Shown here: positions 28,599 through 36,817 of the stretch, one piece after another
Layout of the letters: every line of letters begins with the position of its first letter
Position numbering within the stretch: position 1 is the first letter of the stretch
From: Deltaproteobacteria bacterium
Lineage (GTDB): Bacteria > Myxococcota_A > Polyangia > Haliangiales > Haliangiaceae
Assembly: GCA_013812655.1 (NCBI GenBank)
Contig: JACCTC010000343.1
Span: forward strand, 1 to 64,000
Direction of reading: 5' to 3'
Length of the DNA stretch: 64,000 nt
Translations under genes and position numbers: made by a program
Notes under the pieces: generated by a model
Told to the model about the DNA's origin: nothing
The model's input: the letters and a program-made list of their open reading frames with translations, nothing else
Databases searched by the model: none

Positions 28599-30166
28599 CC
28601 GAGCTCCTGCGCGGCATCCCGCCGCTGCTCGCGAGCCACCTCGAGCTCGTGCTGATCGCGCTCGCGCTCGCCGCATCGATCAGCCTGCCGCTCGCCGTCG
28701 TGGTCGCCGCGCGGCCTCGCCTCGCGTTCGTGATCGTCACGACCGCCGGCGTGATCCAGACCGTGCCTGGCCTCGCGCTACTCGCGCTGATGGTGCCCGT
28801 GCTCGCGACGACCGGCTTGCTCTCGCCGTTCGGGTTCCCCCCAGCGGTCATCGGGCTGACCCTGTACGCGATCCTGCCGATTCTTCGCAACGCGGTCACC
28901 GGCCTGCGCGGGGTCGATCCGGCCACGGTCGAGGCCGCACGGGGCATGGGCCTCTCGCCGTGGCAGATCATGCGGGTCGTCCAGTTGCCGCTCGCGGCGC
29001 CCGTGATCGCGGCGGGAATCCGCACGGCGACGGTGTGGACGGTCGGCGCCGCGACGCTGGCGACCCCGGTTGGCCAGCCGTGCCTCGGCAACTACATCTT
29101 TGCCGGCCTGCAGACCCGGAACTTTTCGATGCTGCTGGTCGGTGTCGCGGTCGCCGCAACTCTCGCGGTGATCCTCGATGCGTTGCTCGGGGCGACCGAG
29201 CACGCCCTCGCGGGCCGGCGGCGCCGTCGCGCGCTGATCCCGCTCGGGCTGCTCGCGGCACTCGTCGTGATCATCAACGGCGTGCTCCCACGGCTGGTGG
29301 TGCCGGAGGCGCGCATCGCGACCGCGACGTCGACGACGGTGGTCTCGCCGACGGCGATCACGCGGGTGCGGATCGGCGGCAAGACGTTCACCGAGCAGTA
29401 CGTGCTCGTCGAGCTCATCCGGGCGCGCCTCGAGCAGCATGGCATCGCGGCCGACCTCACGCAGAGCCTGGGCTCCACGGTGGCCTTCGACGCGATCGTG
29501 AACGGCGACATCGACGTCTACGTCGACTACTCGGGCACGCTGTGGACCAACGCGATGAAGCGCGACGCCGGGCTTCCGCGCTGGCAGCTCCTCGCCGAGC
29601 TCGAAGGCTGGCTCGCACGCGAGCACCGCGTCCGCAGCCTCGGCGCGCTCGGCTTCGAGAACACCTATGGGTTCGCGGTCCGCCGCGAGACCGCCACGCG
29701 GCTCGGCTTGCGCACGCTGGCCGACCTCGCGCGGCATCCCGAGCTCGCGATCGGCGGCGACTACGAGTTCTTCAGCCGACCCGAGTGGGCATCCGTCAAG
29801 CGCACGTATGGCTTGCGGTTCGGCCGCGACGCGACCTTCGATCCGACGCTATTGTACGAGGCGCTGGCTCGCGGCGAGGTGGACGTGATCACCGCGTTCT
29901 CGAGTGATGGCCGGATCGCCGCGTTCGATCTCGTCGTGCTCGAGGATCCGGCGGGCGCGCTACCGCCCTACGACGCGATGATCATGCTCGGCGCACGGGT
30001 CGCCGCGGATCGCCGCGTGAGCTGCGTGCTCGGCTCGCTCCGCGTCGATGTCGATCAGATGCGCCGCGCCAACGCGCTCGTCGATCGCGATGGCAAGCCC
30101 GCACAGCAGGCAGCAACCTGGCTCCTCGAGCAGCAGCTCGCCGTCGGCGACTGCGGCGAGCTCTGA
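28595..30166 (+). CDS. Osmoprotectant ABC transporter, permease fused to substrate-binding domain
   Basis: 523 aa. Residues 1-205 are an OpuCB-type permease with about five to six membrane segments and the EAA-like loop TVEAARGMGLSPWQIMRVVQ (about 108-127). A last hydrophobic segment (about 215-235) connects to an OpuCC-like binding domain (about 250-523). It begins IGGKTFTEQYVLVELIRARL and continues with GDIDVYVDYSGT (about 308) and DYEFFSRPEWASV (about 390), regions that line the quaternary-amine pocket. The fusion tethers the binding protein to the channel, as known in some OpuC/OpuF-type systems. ATGA overlap with the ATPase gene indicates coupled translation. Confidence 0.9.
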   Translation: MTELLRGIPPLLASHLELVLIALALAASISLPLAVVVAARPRLAFVIVTTAGVIQTVPGLALLALMVPVLATTGLLSPFGFPPAVIGLTLYAILPILRNAVTGLRGVDPATVEAARGMGLSPWQIMRVVQLPLAAPVIAAGIRTATVWTVGAATLATPVGQPCLGNYIFAGLQTRNFSMLLVGVAVAATLAVILDALLGATEHALAGRRRRRALIPLGLLAALVVIINGVLPRLVVPEARIATATSTTVVSPTAITRVRIGGKTFTEQYVLVELIRARLEQHGIAADLTQSLGSTVAFDAIVNGDIDVYVDYSGTLWTNAMKRDAGLPRWQLLAELEGWLAREHRVRSLGALGFENTYGFAVRRETATRLGLRTLADLARHPELAIGGDYEFFSRPEWASVKRTYGLRFGRDATFDPTLLYEALARGEVDVITAFSSDGRIAAFDLVVLEDPAGALPPYDAMIMLGARVAADRRVSCVLGSLRVDVDQMRRANALVDRDGKPAQQAATWLLEQQLAVGDCGEL

Positions 30167-30169
30167 AGC

Positions 30170-30289
30170 TCAGCGCAGCTGCGAGATCGCCGCGGTCGTC
30201 ACGGGGCCGCTCGCCACGCCGCCGATCGTGTCGCAGGCCGTGGCGGCGACCAGCATCCAGCCGAGCAACTCGCGTGGATGTACGAGCCG
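30170..30289 (-). pseudogene. Short 3' remnant of a DUF1538-like membrane protein
   Basis: On the minus strand 39 codons before a TGA read as a membrane protein tail with TACDTIGGVASGPVTTAA. This resembles the DxGGVxSGPxTxxF motif of DUF1538 integral membrane proteins. There is an in-frame TAA just upstream of the fragment and no start or ribosome site. I infer a leftover of a deleted gene; the match is by eye on one short motif. Confidence 0.3.
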
Positions 30290-30362
30290 GTGTTACTTGC
30301 GTCGCGACTGCGGTGGTCGCGGACTCACGCAGCAATTGTAGTGCCTCGACGACACTGATATC

Positions 30363-30376
30363 GTTTGAGCTCAAAC
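30363..30376. promoter_or_regulatory. Perfect 14-base palindrome upstream of otsB
   Basis: GTTTGAGCTCAAAC is its own reverse complement and ends 47 bases before the otsB ATG, in a patch that is AT-rich for this genome. A further TTTGAGA lies at 30380. The position fits an operator for a dimeric regulator, but I cannot name one. Confidence 0.4.
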
Positions 30377-30423
30377 TGATTTGAGAGATTGGTCGGGCCA
30401 CGCCAACCACGCAGGAGTTCCGA

Positions 30424-31239
30424 ATGGATGCCTTGAAGCTCGCTGTTTCGTTACCGCAGCCCGATCGCTGGCGCGAGCTGGCCTCCTGCCCCTCGCTCGC
30501 ATTGCTGCTCGATGTCGACGGCACGTTGGTCGGGTTCGCGGCGACGCCCGAGGAAGCCGTCCTGGACGAGGACACACTACGGGCACTCCGACATGTGATC
30601 GACGTAGGTGTTCACGTGGCGATCGTCTCGGGGCGTCCTCGCAGCGCGCTCGAACCGCTTGTCGAGATGCTTCAGCGCAAGATCTGGTCGTATGCGGAGC
30701 ACGGCGCCTGGCACCACGACGGGACCTCATGGACGGGTCCGCAAGGAACCGGCGACGAGCTCGATGACCTCGCGGCGACTCTGAGCACCATCGCCGACGT
30801 TCCTGGCGCACGAATCGAGCGCAAGACGCTCTCCATCTGCCTGCACTGGCGATCGGTCGAACCCGACGACCGAGCCGGCATGATCGAGGCGGCCGAGCGT
30901 GCCTGCGATGCGTGGATGCAAGCGCATCTCCACTACGAGCGGCTCCCTGGGATCGACTCTCTCGAGGTCCGCCGCCACAGCATCAACAAGGGCATCGCCG
31001 TCCGCCGGATGCGCGAGCGCCTTCCAGACAGCAGAATGATCGCGATCGGCGATGACCTCACCGACGAGGACATGTTCGCCGAGCTCGCCGAGCACGATGT
31101 CGGGATCGCGGTCGGACACCACAACCGGCCGTCGCTGGCCCAGGCTGCACTGGGGACTCCGATCGACGTCAGAAGCTTCCTCCACTGGATCGTTGATTGC
31201 CGGGCTGGAACGATGACGCTCCTCGAGTTGCCCGCCTGA
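30424..31239 (+). CDS. otsB: Trehalose-6-phosphate phosphatase
   Basis: 271 aa with AGGAG seven bases before the ATG. HAD-fold motifs are clear: LLLDVDGTLVGF (about 29-40) with the nucleophile Asp and the acid/base Asp, VSGRP (about 69), SINKGIAVR (about 186) with the motif III Lys, and IGDDLTDEDMF (about 203-213). The cap domain lies between about 105 and 180. It removes phosphate from trehalose-6-phosphate to give the compatible solute trehalose. No otsA is in the window. Osmotic-stress genes (ABC transporter, MscS) lie on both sides. Confidence 0.93.
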   Translation: MDALKLAVSLPQPDRWRELASCPSLALLLDVDGTLVGFAATPEEAVLDEDTLRALRHVIDVGVHVAIVSGRPRSALEPLVEMLQRKIWSYAEHGAWHHDGTSWTGPQGTGDELDDLAATLSTIADVPGARIERKTLSICLHWRSVEPDDRAGMIEAAERACDAWMQAHLHYERLPGIDSLEVRRHSINKGIAVRRMRERLPDSRMIAIGDDLTDEDMFAELAEHDVGIAVGHHNRPSLAQAALGTPIDVRSFLHWIVDCRAGTMTLLELPA

Positions 31240-31251
31240 TCCTTCAACAAG

Positions 31252-32265
31252 TCACTGCCGCGTGCGAGCCTCATCCGCACTCGCATCGATGCGTGCGCCA
31301 TCGCCGAGGGTACTGGCCTGGACGCGCACCGACGGAAGCCCGACGACCTCGAACGTTGTCGATGCGATGCCCACCCCAAGCTTGTCGAGTCCTCGCAGCA
31401 GGTCACGGCTCATTGCGTCCTTCAGCTCACGAGTCCCATGTATCGGCGCGATGAATCGCACGGTGAGCTCCAGCCAGTTGTCGGTGATCCGATAGAACAC
31501 GCGCGGACTGACGTCGGTCGACTTCACCAGATACCGGCGCGCCAGCTCGGAGCGATCCGCGTCGCTCATGTTCTGAAGCTCGGACGTATGGCGCTGCGCC
31601 ACGTCCAGGAGTAGCCGCTCGACGCGGACGTGATCGGACTTGTGGCCGATTGGAATCACCAGCTCTTCCCAGAGATACGAGAACTCGCGCGTGTAGTTGT
31701 AGACGGGCTCGTCAAACACGCGTGCGTTCGACACCGTAACAATGCGGCCAGTGTACTGGCGACTCTGCACCCACACCGCCGGTTCAGCCTTCTGCACCGG
31801 CGGTGGCTGCCCCATCTCCATGATGCTCGTCTGCATGAAGCCGAGACTCATCACATCGCCACGCACGCCACCCATCACGATCCGGTCACCGACGCTGAAC
31901 GTCTTGCCACGCATGATCACGACGTAACCGGCGAGCGCCGTGACCACCTTCTGCAAGGCGAATGCGAGTCCAGCCGAGAAGAGCCCGAGCGCGGTCGTGA
32001 GCCGCGACGGATCATCGAACCACAGCGACACGAGCCCGATCAAGGCCACGAGCACGCCGACGAGCCCGATCACCTGCCGGATCCAGAACCGCAATCGCGC
32101 CAGACGCTCGCCACGCAAGCTCACCCGAACAACGACCCTCAAGATCCGCTGCAGCAGGACGACCGCGACGATCAGCGCCACCGACAGCAGCAGCTTGTGT
32201 CCGCTCTCCGCGGTGATTCCAACCAGCCGTACCCCGAACAGCTCGACCGGATCTTCGGACGACAT
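31252..32265 (-). CDS. MscS-family mechanosensitive channel
   Basis: 337 aa, the size of a short MscS. Membrane segments lie at about 24-45, 65-85 and 90-120. The last is the pore helix, with Gly/Ala packing in LTTALGLFSAGLAFALQK and VVTALAGYVVIM. The beta domain follows with FSVGDRIVMGGVRGDVMSLG (about 126-145), a signature of MscS/YbdG-type channels, and a cytoplasmic cage to about 320. An insertion around 150-175 (GQPPPVQKAEPAVWVQSRQY) is longer than in E. coli MscS. It should release solutes on hypo-osmotic shock. It converges with otsB, with 12 bases between the stops. Confidence 0.9.
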   Translation of the reverse strand: MSSEDPVELFGVRLVGITAESGHKLLLSVALIVAVVLLQRILRVVVRVSLRGERLARLRFWIRQVIGLVGVLVALIGLVSLWFDDPSRLTTALGLFSAGLAFALQKVVTALAGYVVIMRGKTFSVGDRIVMGGVRGDVMSLGFMQTSIMEMGQPPPVQKAEPAVWVQSRQYTGRIVTVSNARVFDEPVYNYTREFSYLWEELVIPIGHKSDHVRVERLLLDVAQRHTSELQNMSDADRSELARRYLVKSTDVSPRVFYRITDNWLELTVRFIAPIHGTRELKDAMSRDLLRGLDKLGVGIASTTFEVVGLPSVRVQASTLGDGARIDASADEARTRQ

Positions 32266-32323
32266 TGCAACCGTGGCTGCAAGGAGTACGCCTGTGACAC
32301 AGATGCCACTGCGTGCGCCGTCG

Positions 32324-32740
32324 TCAGCAGGGAAGCTGGAACCAGAACGTGCTCCCGCGTCCCACCTCGCTGACCACGCCGAGCTCGCCGCCGTGCGCGT
32401 TCACGATTTGCTTACAGATGTAGAGGCCCGAGCCAATGCTTCCCTGCTCCTTGCGTGCACTTCCTTGCGAGTAGCGGTCGAACAGTCGTGGCTGCTGGTC
32501 CGCAGCGATACCGGATCTGGTATCAGCGACTTCGAAGCGGGCCGAGCCTTCGTTGCGACTCGAGAAGACGCTCCATGGATGTAGCGAGCAGTCTGCAGCG
32601 CTGCATGACTTGCGATCGAGTGCGATCTGACCGGAATCCACTGCTGGCACCATCTGCGAGCTCGTTGATCAGATGCTGCATCCGGTCCGATGCACGCGCG
32701 CCGCGAGTGGAACGACTGTTGCGTGCTTCGTGCAGGACAG
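32324..32740 (-). pseudogene. Degenerate sensor histidine kinase (H-box to G2 box)
   Basis: Pieces of one kinase lie in different minus-strand frames. Around 32738 the frame reads VLHEARNSRST, a damaged H-box where functional kinases have LHELRNPLST, followed by ASDRMQHLINELADGA. Another frame from about 32560 down to 32324 gives FEVADTRSGIAADQQPRLFD, then GSGLYICKQIVNAHGGEL and GRGSTFWFQLPC, the G1, F and G2 boxes and the tail. The N-box is missing. The 5' part, including any sensor domain, is gone, replaced by the divergent YihY gene at 32746. It should not make an active kinase. Confidence 0.7.
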
Positions 32741-32745
32741 AGCCC

Positions 32746-33654
32746 ATGCTGCACGGCATTCCAGGCATTCCATGGAAGCAGTTCTTCCGCGACCTCCGTC
32801 GCGAGGTCAGTGAGGACAACGTCTTCAGCGGTGCCGCGGCACTCGGGTTCTACCTGACGCTTGCAGTGTTTCCGGCGATCATCTTGACGATCACCATCGT
32901 CCCCTACCTGCCGATCGACCGCGTCGATCAAGCGATCATGGATCTACTGCAGCAGGCGCTACCCGCGCAGGCGTCCACGCTGGTCGCCGGCGTGGTCAGC
33001 GACGTGACGAGCGAGCGGCGCGGAGGGTTGCTGTCGTTCAGCATGCTCGCGACGCTCTGGGCTGCATCGTCCGGGATGTACGCGATCATGCGGCAGCTCA
33101 ACATCACCTACGACGTCAAGGAAGCCCGCGGCTTCATCCGCGGACGTGTGACCGCGATCGGTCTCAGCATCGGGTTTGGCGTGCTCGTGATCGGGGCGTT
33201 CTCGCTGATTGTCCTCGGCGGCGTCATCCAGGATTGGATCGGGGCGAGCTTCGGGTTCGGCGCTCCTCTGTTGACCTTCTTTGCCGTGTTCCGCTGGGTG
33301 GTCATCGTCCTGGCACTGCTGTTGGGATTTGCACTGATCTACCGATACGGGCCGAACGTCGAGCAGAAGTTCGCGTTCATCACGCCCGGCGCGGTGCTCG
33401 GCGTGATCCTGTTGATCGCCGCATCGCTGGGCTTCGCGTTCTACACGCGGAACTTCGGCAACTTCGACGCGACCTACGGAAGTATCGGCGCCGTGATCGT
33501 CCTGATGCTCTGGCTCTACATCGCGGGCCTGGTGCTCCTGCTCGGGTCAGAGATCAATGCGCTGGTGGAACACTACAGCCCGGAGGGCAAGCGCAAGGGT
33601 GCGAAGACCGAACACGAGAGCTCTGCAGGCCAATCGCTGCATGGGCACGCGTGA
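32746..33654 (+). CDS. YihY/virulence factor BrkB family membrane protein
   Basis: 302 aa starting MLHGIPGIPWKQFFRDLRRE. The family hallmark follows: AAALGFYLTLAVFPAIILT (about 28-46). About six membrane segments cover residues 32-55, 100-125, 145-170, 180-205, 215-240 and 248-270. LWAASSGMYAIMRQLN (about 105-120) and YRYGPNV (about 200-206) are also family motifs. Once misnamed ribonuclease BN, the family is a membrane protein of unsettled function, possibly a transporter. The C-terminal 25 residues are charged and cytosolic. The gene overlies the lost 5' end of the kinase pseudogene. Confidence 0.88.
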   Translation: MLHGIPGIPWKQFFRDLRREVSEDNVFSGAAALGFYLTLAVFPAIILTITIVPYLPIDRVDQAIMDLLQQALPAQASTLVAGVVSDVTSERRGGLLSFSMLATLWAASSGMYAIMRQLNITYDVKEARGFIRGRVTAIGLSIGFGVLVIGAFSLIVLGGVIQDWIGASFGFGAPLLTFFAVFRWVVIVLALLLGFALIYRYGPNVEQKFAFITPGAVLGVILLIAASLGFAFYTRNFGNFDATYGSIGAVIVLMLWLYIAGLVLLLGSEINALVEHYSPEGKRKGAKTEHESSAGQSLHGHA

Positions 33655-33705
33655 CTACGTGGTTCATGCGAGGCGGCCTCGCGCGTCGACGCGCGTGCTA
33701 GCTAC

Positions 33706-33721
33706 TGGCACGCCTGATGCT
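33706..33721 (+). promoter_or_regulatory. Sigma-54-type promoter for the stress-protein gene
   Basis: TGGCACGCCTGATGCT matches the -24/-12 consensus TGGCACG-N4-TTGCW in all but one position, with GG and GC at the canonical spacing. Transcription would begin near 33731, ten bases before the AGGAGG at 33741 and about 22 before the ATG at 33753. A regulated, activator-dependent start is therefore expected. Confidence 0.6.
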
Positions 33722-33752
33722 CCTTTTGGTCACAAACAATAGGAGGTTTCTC

Positions 33753-34301
33753 ATGGGTACGAAAAAGAAGACGGTCCAGGTCGGCGTGTTCGACGAAGCG
33801 GACGACGCTCGGACCGCAATCCGCGAGCTACGAGACGCAGGATACTCCGACAAGGAGATCGGGCTTCTCAGCCACGACCGGCAGGGAAACGCAGAGGTGA
33901 CGACGTTCAAGGATCTCGAGGGCAACAAGGCCGGCACCGGCGCTGCCATCGGTGCCGCGGCAGGTGCCGGCGGAGGCGCGCTCTGGGCCATCGGCATCGC
34001 TGCGGGTCTGCTTCCCGCGATCGGTCCAGTCATTGCCGGCGGCATCCTCGCCGCCCTTGCTGCGAGTGCCGGCGCCGGAGCCGCAGCGGGCCTCGTCGTC
34101 GGCGCCTTCATGGGTCTCGGCGTCAGCGACGAGGAAGCGGCGTACTACGACGCCGAGTTCGGCAAGGGTCGCACGATCGTCGTCGTGCAGAGCGACCGCA
34201 CCCCGGATACCGCGTACCGGATCCTGCACGAGCGTCGCTCGCAGAACCCGTACCTGCGCGATCCGCTGATGCCAGTGGAGGACAGCCGGACGCAGGTCTG
34301 A
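33753..34301 (+). CDS. General-stress-type protein with glycine-zipper core (YflT-like N-terminus)
   Basis: 182 aa with a perfect AGGAGG six bases before the ATG. Residues 8-40 ([32 protein letters not shown]) match the N-terminus of YflT/DUF1269-like stress proteins. A long Gly/Ala-rich zipper segment (about 65-130) alternates [14 protein letters not shown] and [15 protein letters not shown] and could insert in or associate with a membrane. The C-terminal part has [12 protein letters not shown] (about 145). The function is unknown; members are induced by general stress. The sigma-54-like promoter upstream indicates control by an enhancer-binding activator. Confidence 0.8.
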   Translation: MGTKKKTVQVGVFDEADDARTAIRELRDAGYSDKEIGLLSHDRQGNAEVTTFKDLEGNKAGTGAAIGAAAGAGGGALWAIGIAAGLLPAIGPVIAGGILAALAASAGAGAAAGLVVGAFMGLGVSDEEAAYYDAEFGKGRTIVVVQSDRTPDTAYRILHERRSQNPYLRDPLMPVEDSRTQV

Positions 34302-34439
34302 TCGGGCGTGCGCCTGCGTTCGCACACGGTCCCTCGGCCGCACTCGCAGCGAATACGTAGTCCGTACGCTGCGAATCCAACGGACCGGTTGCGAGCGCGC
34401 GAAATGATCAGCGGCGCTCGGCCGGCAGTGCGCAGTGCG

Positions 34440-35114
34440 TCACCGTGGCCCTCGCGTGGGCAACGTACGTGGAGGGCTCACGAGGATGCCGTAGCGTGCG
34501 GCAGCGTGGAGGATGTCGACGATCGAACGTGCCGCGAGCTTGTGCATGATACTGCGGCGATGCGTCTCGACCGTCCGACACGAGATGCCGAGCTGGGCCG
34601 CCGCGTCCTCGTTCGTCACGCCGCGAATCAGCAGCCCGAAGATCTCGCACTCGCGCGCGGTGAGCTGATCGAGACCCCAGCGCGAGGTCGTCCGCAACAG
34701 CTCTTCTACGTCATCGAGGTCGACTCCTGCCGGCAGACAACGAACGCCCTGTGCGACTCGCGTGATCGACTCGACGAGCTCTGCCTCGCTTTGCGAGACC
34801 AGGCCGCAGCCGGTCGCACCGGCGCGCAGATACACGGAGGCGCAGATCGCGTCCGGCTGCACGCACAGGGCGAGCAGCGCGGGTGGGCGGAGCTCTCCGC
34901 GCACGAGACGAACCACGCCGAGCGTGCCGAGCGGCGCAGCGCACACTCCGACGACGACGACATCGACCTCCTCGCCGCGGTGCGCATCCAGCTCCGCGGA
35001 CGTGCTCGCTCGAATGAGCCGCATCGTCGGCGTGTGCTCGATCACCGTCGCAACGCCGATGCGCAGCAATGGCATGTCATCGATGACTTGAACTCGGATC
35101 ACGGCCGCTACCAC
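34440..35114 (-). CDS. NarL/LuxR-type response regulator lacking the phosphoacceptor Asp
   Basis: 224 aa from GTG 35114, four bases after GGAGAGGAGG; a GTG at 35102 is the alternative. Residues 5-125 are a receiver-like domain (VIRVQVIDDMPLLRIGV) with the acidic pair DD. The beta-3 strand reads VDVVVVGVCAAP, where the phosphorylated Asp is expected, so it probably works without phosphorylation. Residues 150-215 are a LuxR-type helix-turn-helix (LTARECEIFGLLIRGVTNED, then GISCRTVETHRRSIMHKL). It diverges from the OmpA-like gene at 35243 and may act on that stress cluster. Confidence 0.85.
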   Translation of the reverse strand: MVAAVIRVQVIDDMPLLRIGVATVIEHTPTMRLIRASTSAELDAHRGEEVDVVVVGVCAAPLGTLGVVRLVRGELRPPALLALCVQPDAICASVYLRAGATGCGLVSQSEAELVESITRVAQGVRCLPAGVDLDDVEELLRTTSRWGLDQLTARECEIFGLLIRGVTNEDAAAQLGISCRTVETHRRSIMHKLAARSIVDILHAAARYGILVSPPRTLPTRGPR

Positions 35115-35202
35115 GCTGCCTCCTCTCCTGAGGTGCGCGAAGATACGCCTCGTTTGTCCGAGGAGCGAATCGACACATGCGTAAATGCTAGGGGAGCGCG
35201 CC

Positions 35203-35218
35203 TGGACCTCACATTGCA
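35203..35218 (+). promoter_or_regulatory. Sigma-54-type promoter for the OmpA-like gene
   Basis: TGGACCTCACATTGCA has GG and a full TTGCA at canonical -24/-12 spacing, with a weaker -24 half (GGAC instead of GGCAC). The start would fall near 35229, followed directly by AAGGAGG at 35232 and ATG at 35243. The arrangement resembles that of the 33706 site. Confidence 0.5.
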
Positions 35219-35242
35219 CATCTGTCACTCCAAGGAGGCACC

Positions 35243-35761
35243 ATGCGATTCATCGCAACGTTCATCGTCGCTGCGCTCACGACATTTACTGCTGCTACGA
35301 GTGCGGCCGACGATCAAGCACGACAACAGCCCGCGATCGCCAAGGTCTATTTCGACTTCGATTCGTCCGAGCTCCGTCCAGCCGCGGCAGCGAAGCTCGA
35401 GGAGGCTGCACGGCGCGCACGCGCGGCGCCCGACGCCAGGTTGGTGCTGCGAGGACATGCTGATCCTCGCGGCGCTTCACCGTACAACGTTGCGCTGTCG
35501 GCACGTCGCGCCGAGGCGGTACGCGATCAGCTCCTGGAGCTTGGCGTGGCTCGGGATCGCATTGTTCTCGGAATCTACGGCGAAGACGGCGCGGACAGCG
35601 ACAGCTATGCGCGCGAGCGGCGGGTCGGGGTGGTGCTGGTGCGGGAGCCCCTCTACGAGATCATCGAACGTGCGCTACCCGAGGCGACGGCCGTGATCTG
35701 GGATAGACCCGTCGCGGCTGCAGCGCTGGTGGCGCCATCCACCCCGGTGGCGAGCCGCTGA
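35243..35761 (+). CDS. OmpA-family peptidoglycan-associated protein
   Basis: 172 aa with AAGGAGG before the ATG. A signal peptide occupies 1-22 (MRFIATFIVAALTTFTAATSA, Ala-Ala cut). An OmpA-like domain follows at once, about residues 30-135: AKVYFDFDSSELRPAA, then LVLRGHADPRGASPYNVALS and RRAEAVRDQLLELGV, and a final DSYARERRVGVVL. The Asp and Arg that contact diaminopimelate are present in GHADPRG and the ARERR region. There is no beta-barrel or lipobox, so it is a free periplasmic cell-wall-binding protein. The last 35 residues are Ala/Pro/Val-rich and unassigned. Confidence 0.85.
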   Translation: MRFIATFIVAALTTFTAATSAADDQARQQPAIAKVYFDFDSSELRPAAAAKLEEAARRARAAPDARLVLRGHADPRGASPYNVALSARRAEAVRDQLLELGVARDRIVLGIYGEDGADSDSYARERRVGVVLVREPLYEIIERALPEATAVIWDRPVAAAALVAPSTPVASR

Positions 35762-35893
35762 TCGTGTTTCTCAGCACGCGATCGGCGCGTGAACGGCCGG
35801 CTTGCATCCTCCGCGTTCAGAGCGCGAGCCCGACGCTCACGCGCGTCCGAGGACGGTCGCACGACGCGCACGGATGCTGCAGCAATAGCGTGC

Positions 35894-36214
35894 ATGCAAG
35901 CCATCACCCTTTGCATCGCAGTAGCTGCGGTTCTCTCTGCCTGCGAGGACCGCGGCGAGAGGTATTATCGCGAGGCCGTCCACGCCGATCGCGTCTACGA
36001 AGACCTCGAGGAGCCGCAGAGACGGCCGAATGTGAACGGGCCGGCGATCGGTGGCGGCACGCCGATCGGGCCGAACCCGGACCGTATCCACCGCGACGGA
36101 GGCGCGGAGCAGGTGCCCAACCTCGAATCGACGACCGGGAACACCACGGCCGGAACCGGTGCCAGCCGCACGAATTCGCCTCGCCCGGTGAGCGTCCGTC
36201 CGCGACCCCGATGA
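35894..36214 (+). CDS. Small lipoprotein of unknown function
   Basis: 106 aa from ATG 35894. A lipobox ends AAVLSAC at residue 16 after MQAITLCIAVAAVLSA. The mature part is polar and low in secondary structure: a charged stretch (RGERYYREAVHADRVYEDLE) and then a Gly/Pro/Asn-rich tail (NGPAIGGGTPIGPNPD, ending SVRPRPR). No family is recognised. An upstream in-frame ATG at 35789 would put basic, non-signal sequence in front, so it is not used. Confidence 0.55.
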   Translation: MQAITLCIAVAAVLSACEDRGERYYREAVHADRVYEDLEEPQRRPNVNGPAIGGGTPIGPNPDRIHRDGGAEQVPNLESTTGNTTAGTGASRTNSPRPVSVRPRPR

Positions 36215-36294
36215 GCAAGCCGTCGCGGCGATCGTCTCGCCCCAAATGCGACGCTCGATCGTGGCCGCTCGTCACGTGCCGGTCTCGCTCGGCG

Positions 36295-36699
36295 TCAGGC
36301 GACGTGCGTCAGCTCGACGTCGCGCATCGCCGTGCGCGACGCCTCGGACAGCATGAAGTGCAGCTTGTTCCCGGTCGCCGGCTTGATCATGTACTGGTCG
36401 CAGCCCGATGTGATCGCACGATGACCGATGTCGACCTCTGCCCAGCCCGTCATCGCCGCCACGTAGATCGATCTCCCGAACCGGACGCGCAGCTCGCGTG
36501 CGAGCTCGAGACCGCTGCGATCCGGCAGCCCGATGTCGACGAGCGCGATGTCTGGATGAAAGGTCGCGAGCTGCGCGAGTGCTTCACGCACGCTGTATGC
36601 GATGCGGCACTCATGACCGTGCATGACGAACCATGCGCAGGCGCTCTCCGCGGCGTCGGGATAATCGTCGACCACCAGGATCTTGTGCTTCGTCACCAT
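36295..36699 (-). CDS. Single-domain (CheY-like) response regulator
   Basis: 134 aa from ATG 36699; an ATG at 36717 gives six more residues. A full receiver domain: KILVVDDYPDAA (acidic pair), ALVDIGLPDRSGLELA with the phosphoacceptor Asp (about 53), AMTGW with the conserved Thr (about 82), and MIKPA with the Lys (about 103). There is no output domain, so it passes phosphate on or binds a partner. No kinase gene adjoins; the nearest kinase, at 32324, is a pseudogene. An orphan regulator is therefore likely. Confidence 0.85.
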   Translation of the reverse strand: MVTKHKILVVDDYPDAAESACAWFVMHGHECRIAYSVREALAQLATFHPDIALVDIGLPDRSGLELARELRVRFGRSIYVAAMTGWAEVDIGHRAITSGCDQYMIKPATGNKLHFMLSEASRTAMRDVELTHVA

Positions 36700-36817
36700 T
36701 CCCACGCGCAAATCCATCGCATGGAGTGCTCGACGGGCTCAACCGCAATCATCCGGCTTGATGCAAACCTTGCGAAGACCTGTCGCGGACCGATTGTCGC
36801 AACGCACCGCGTCGCGA

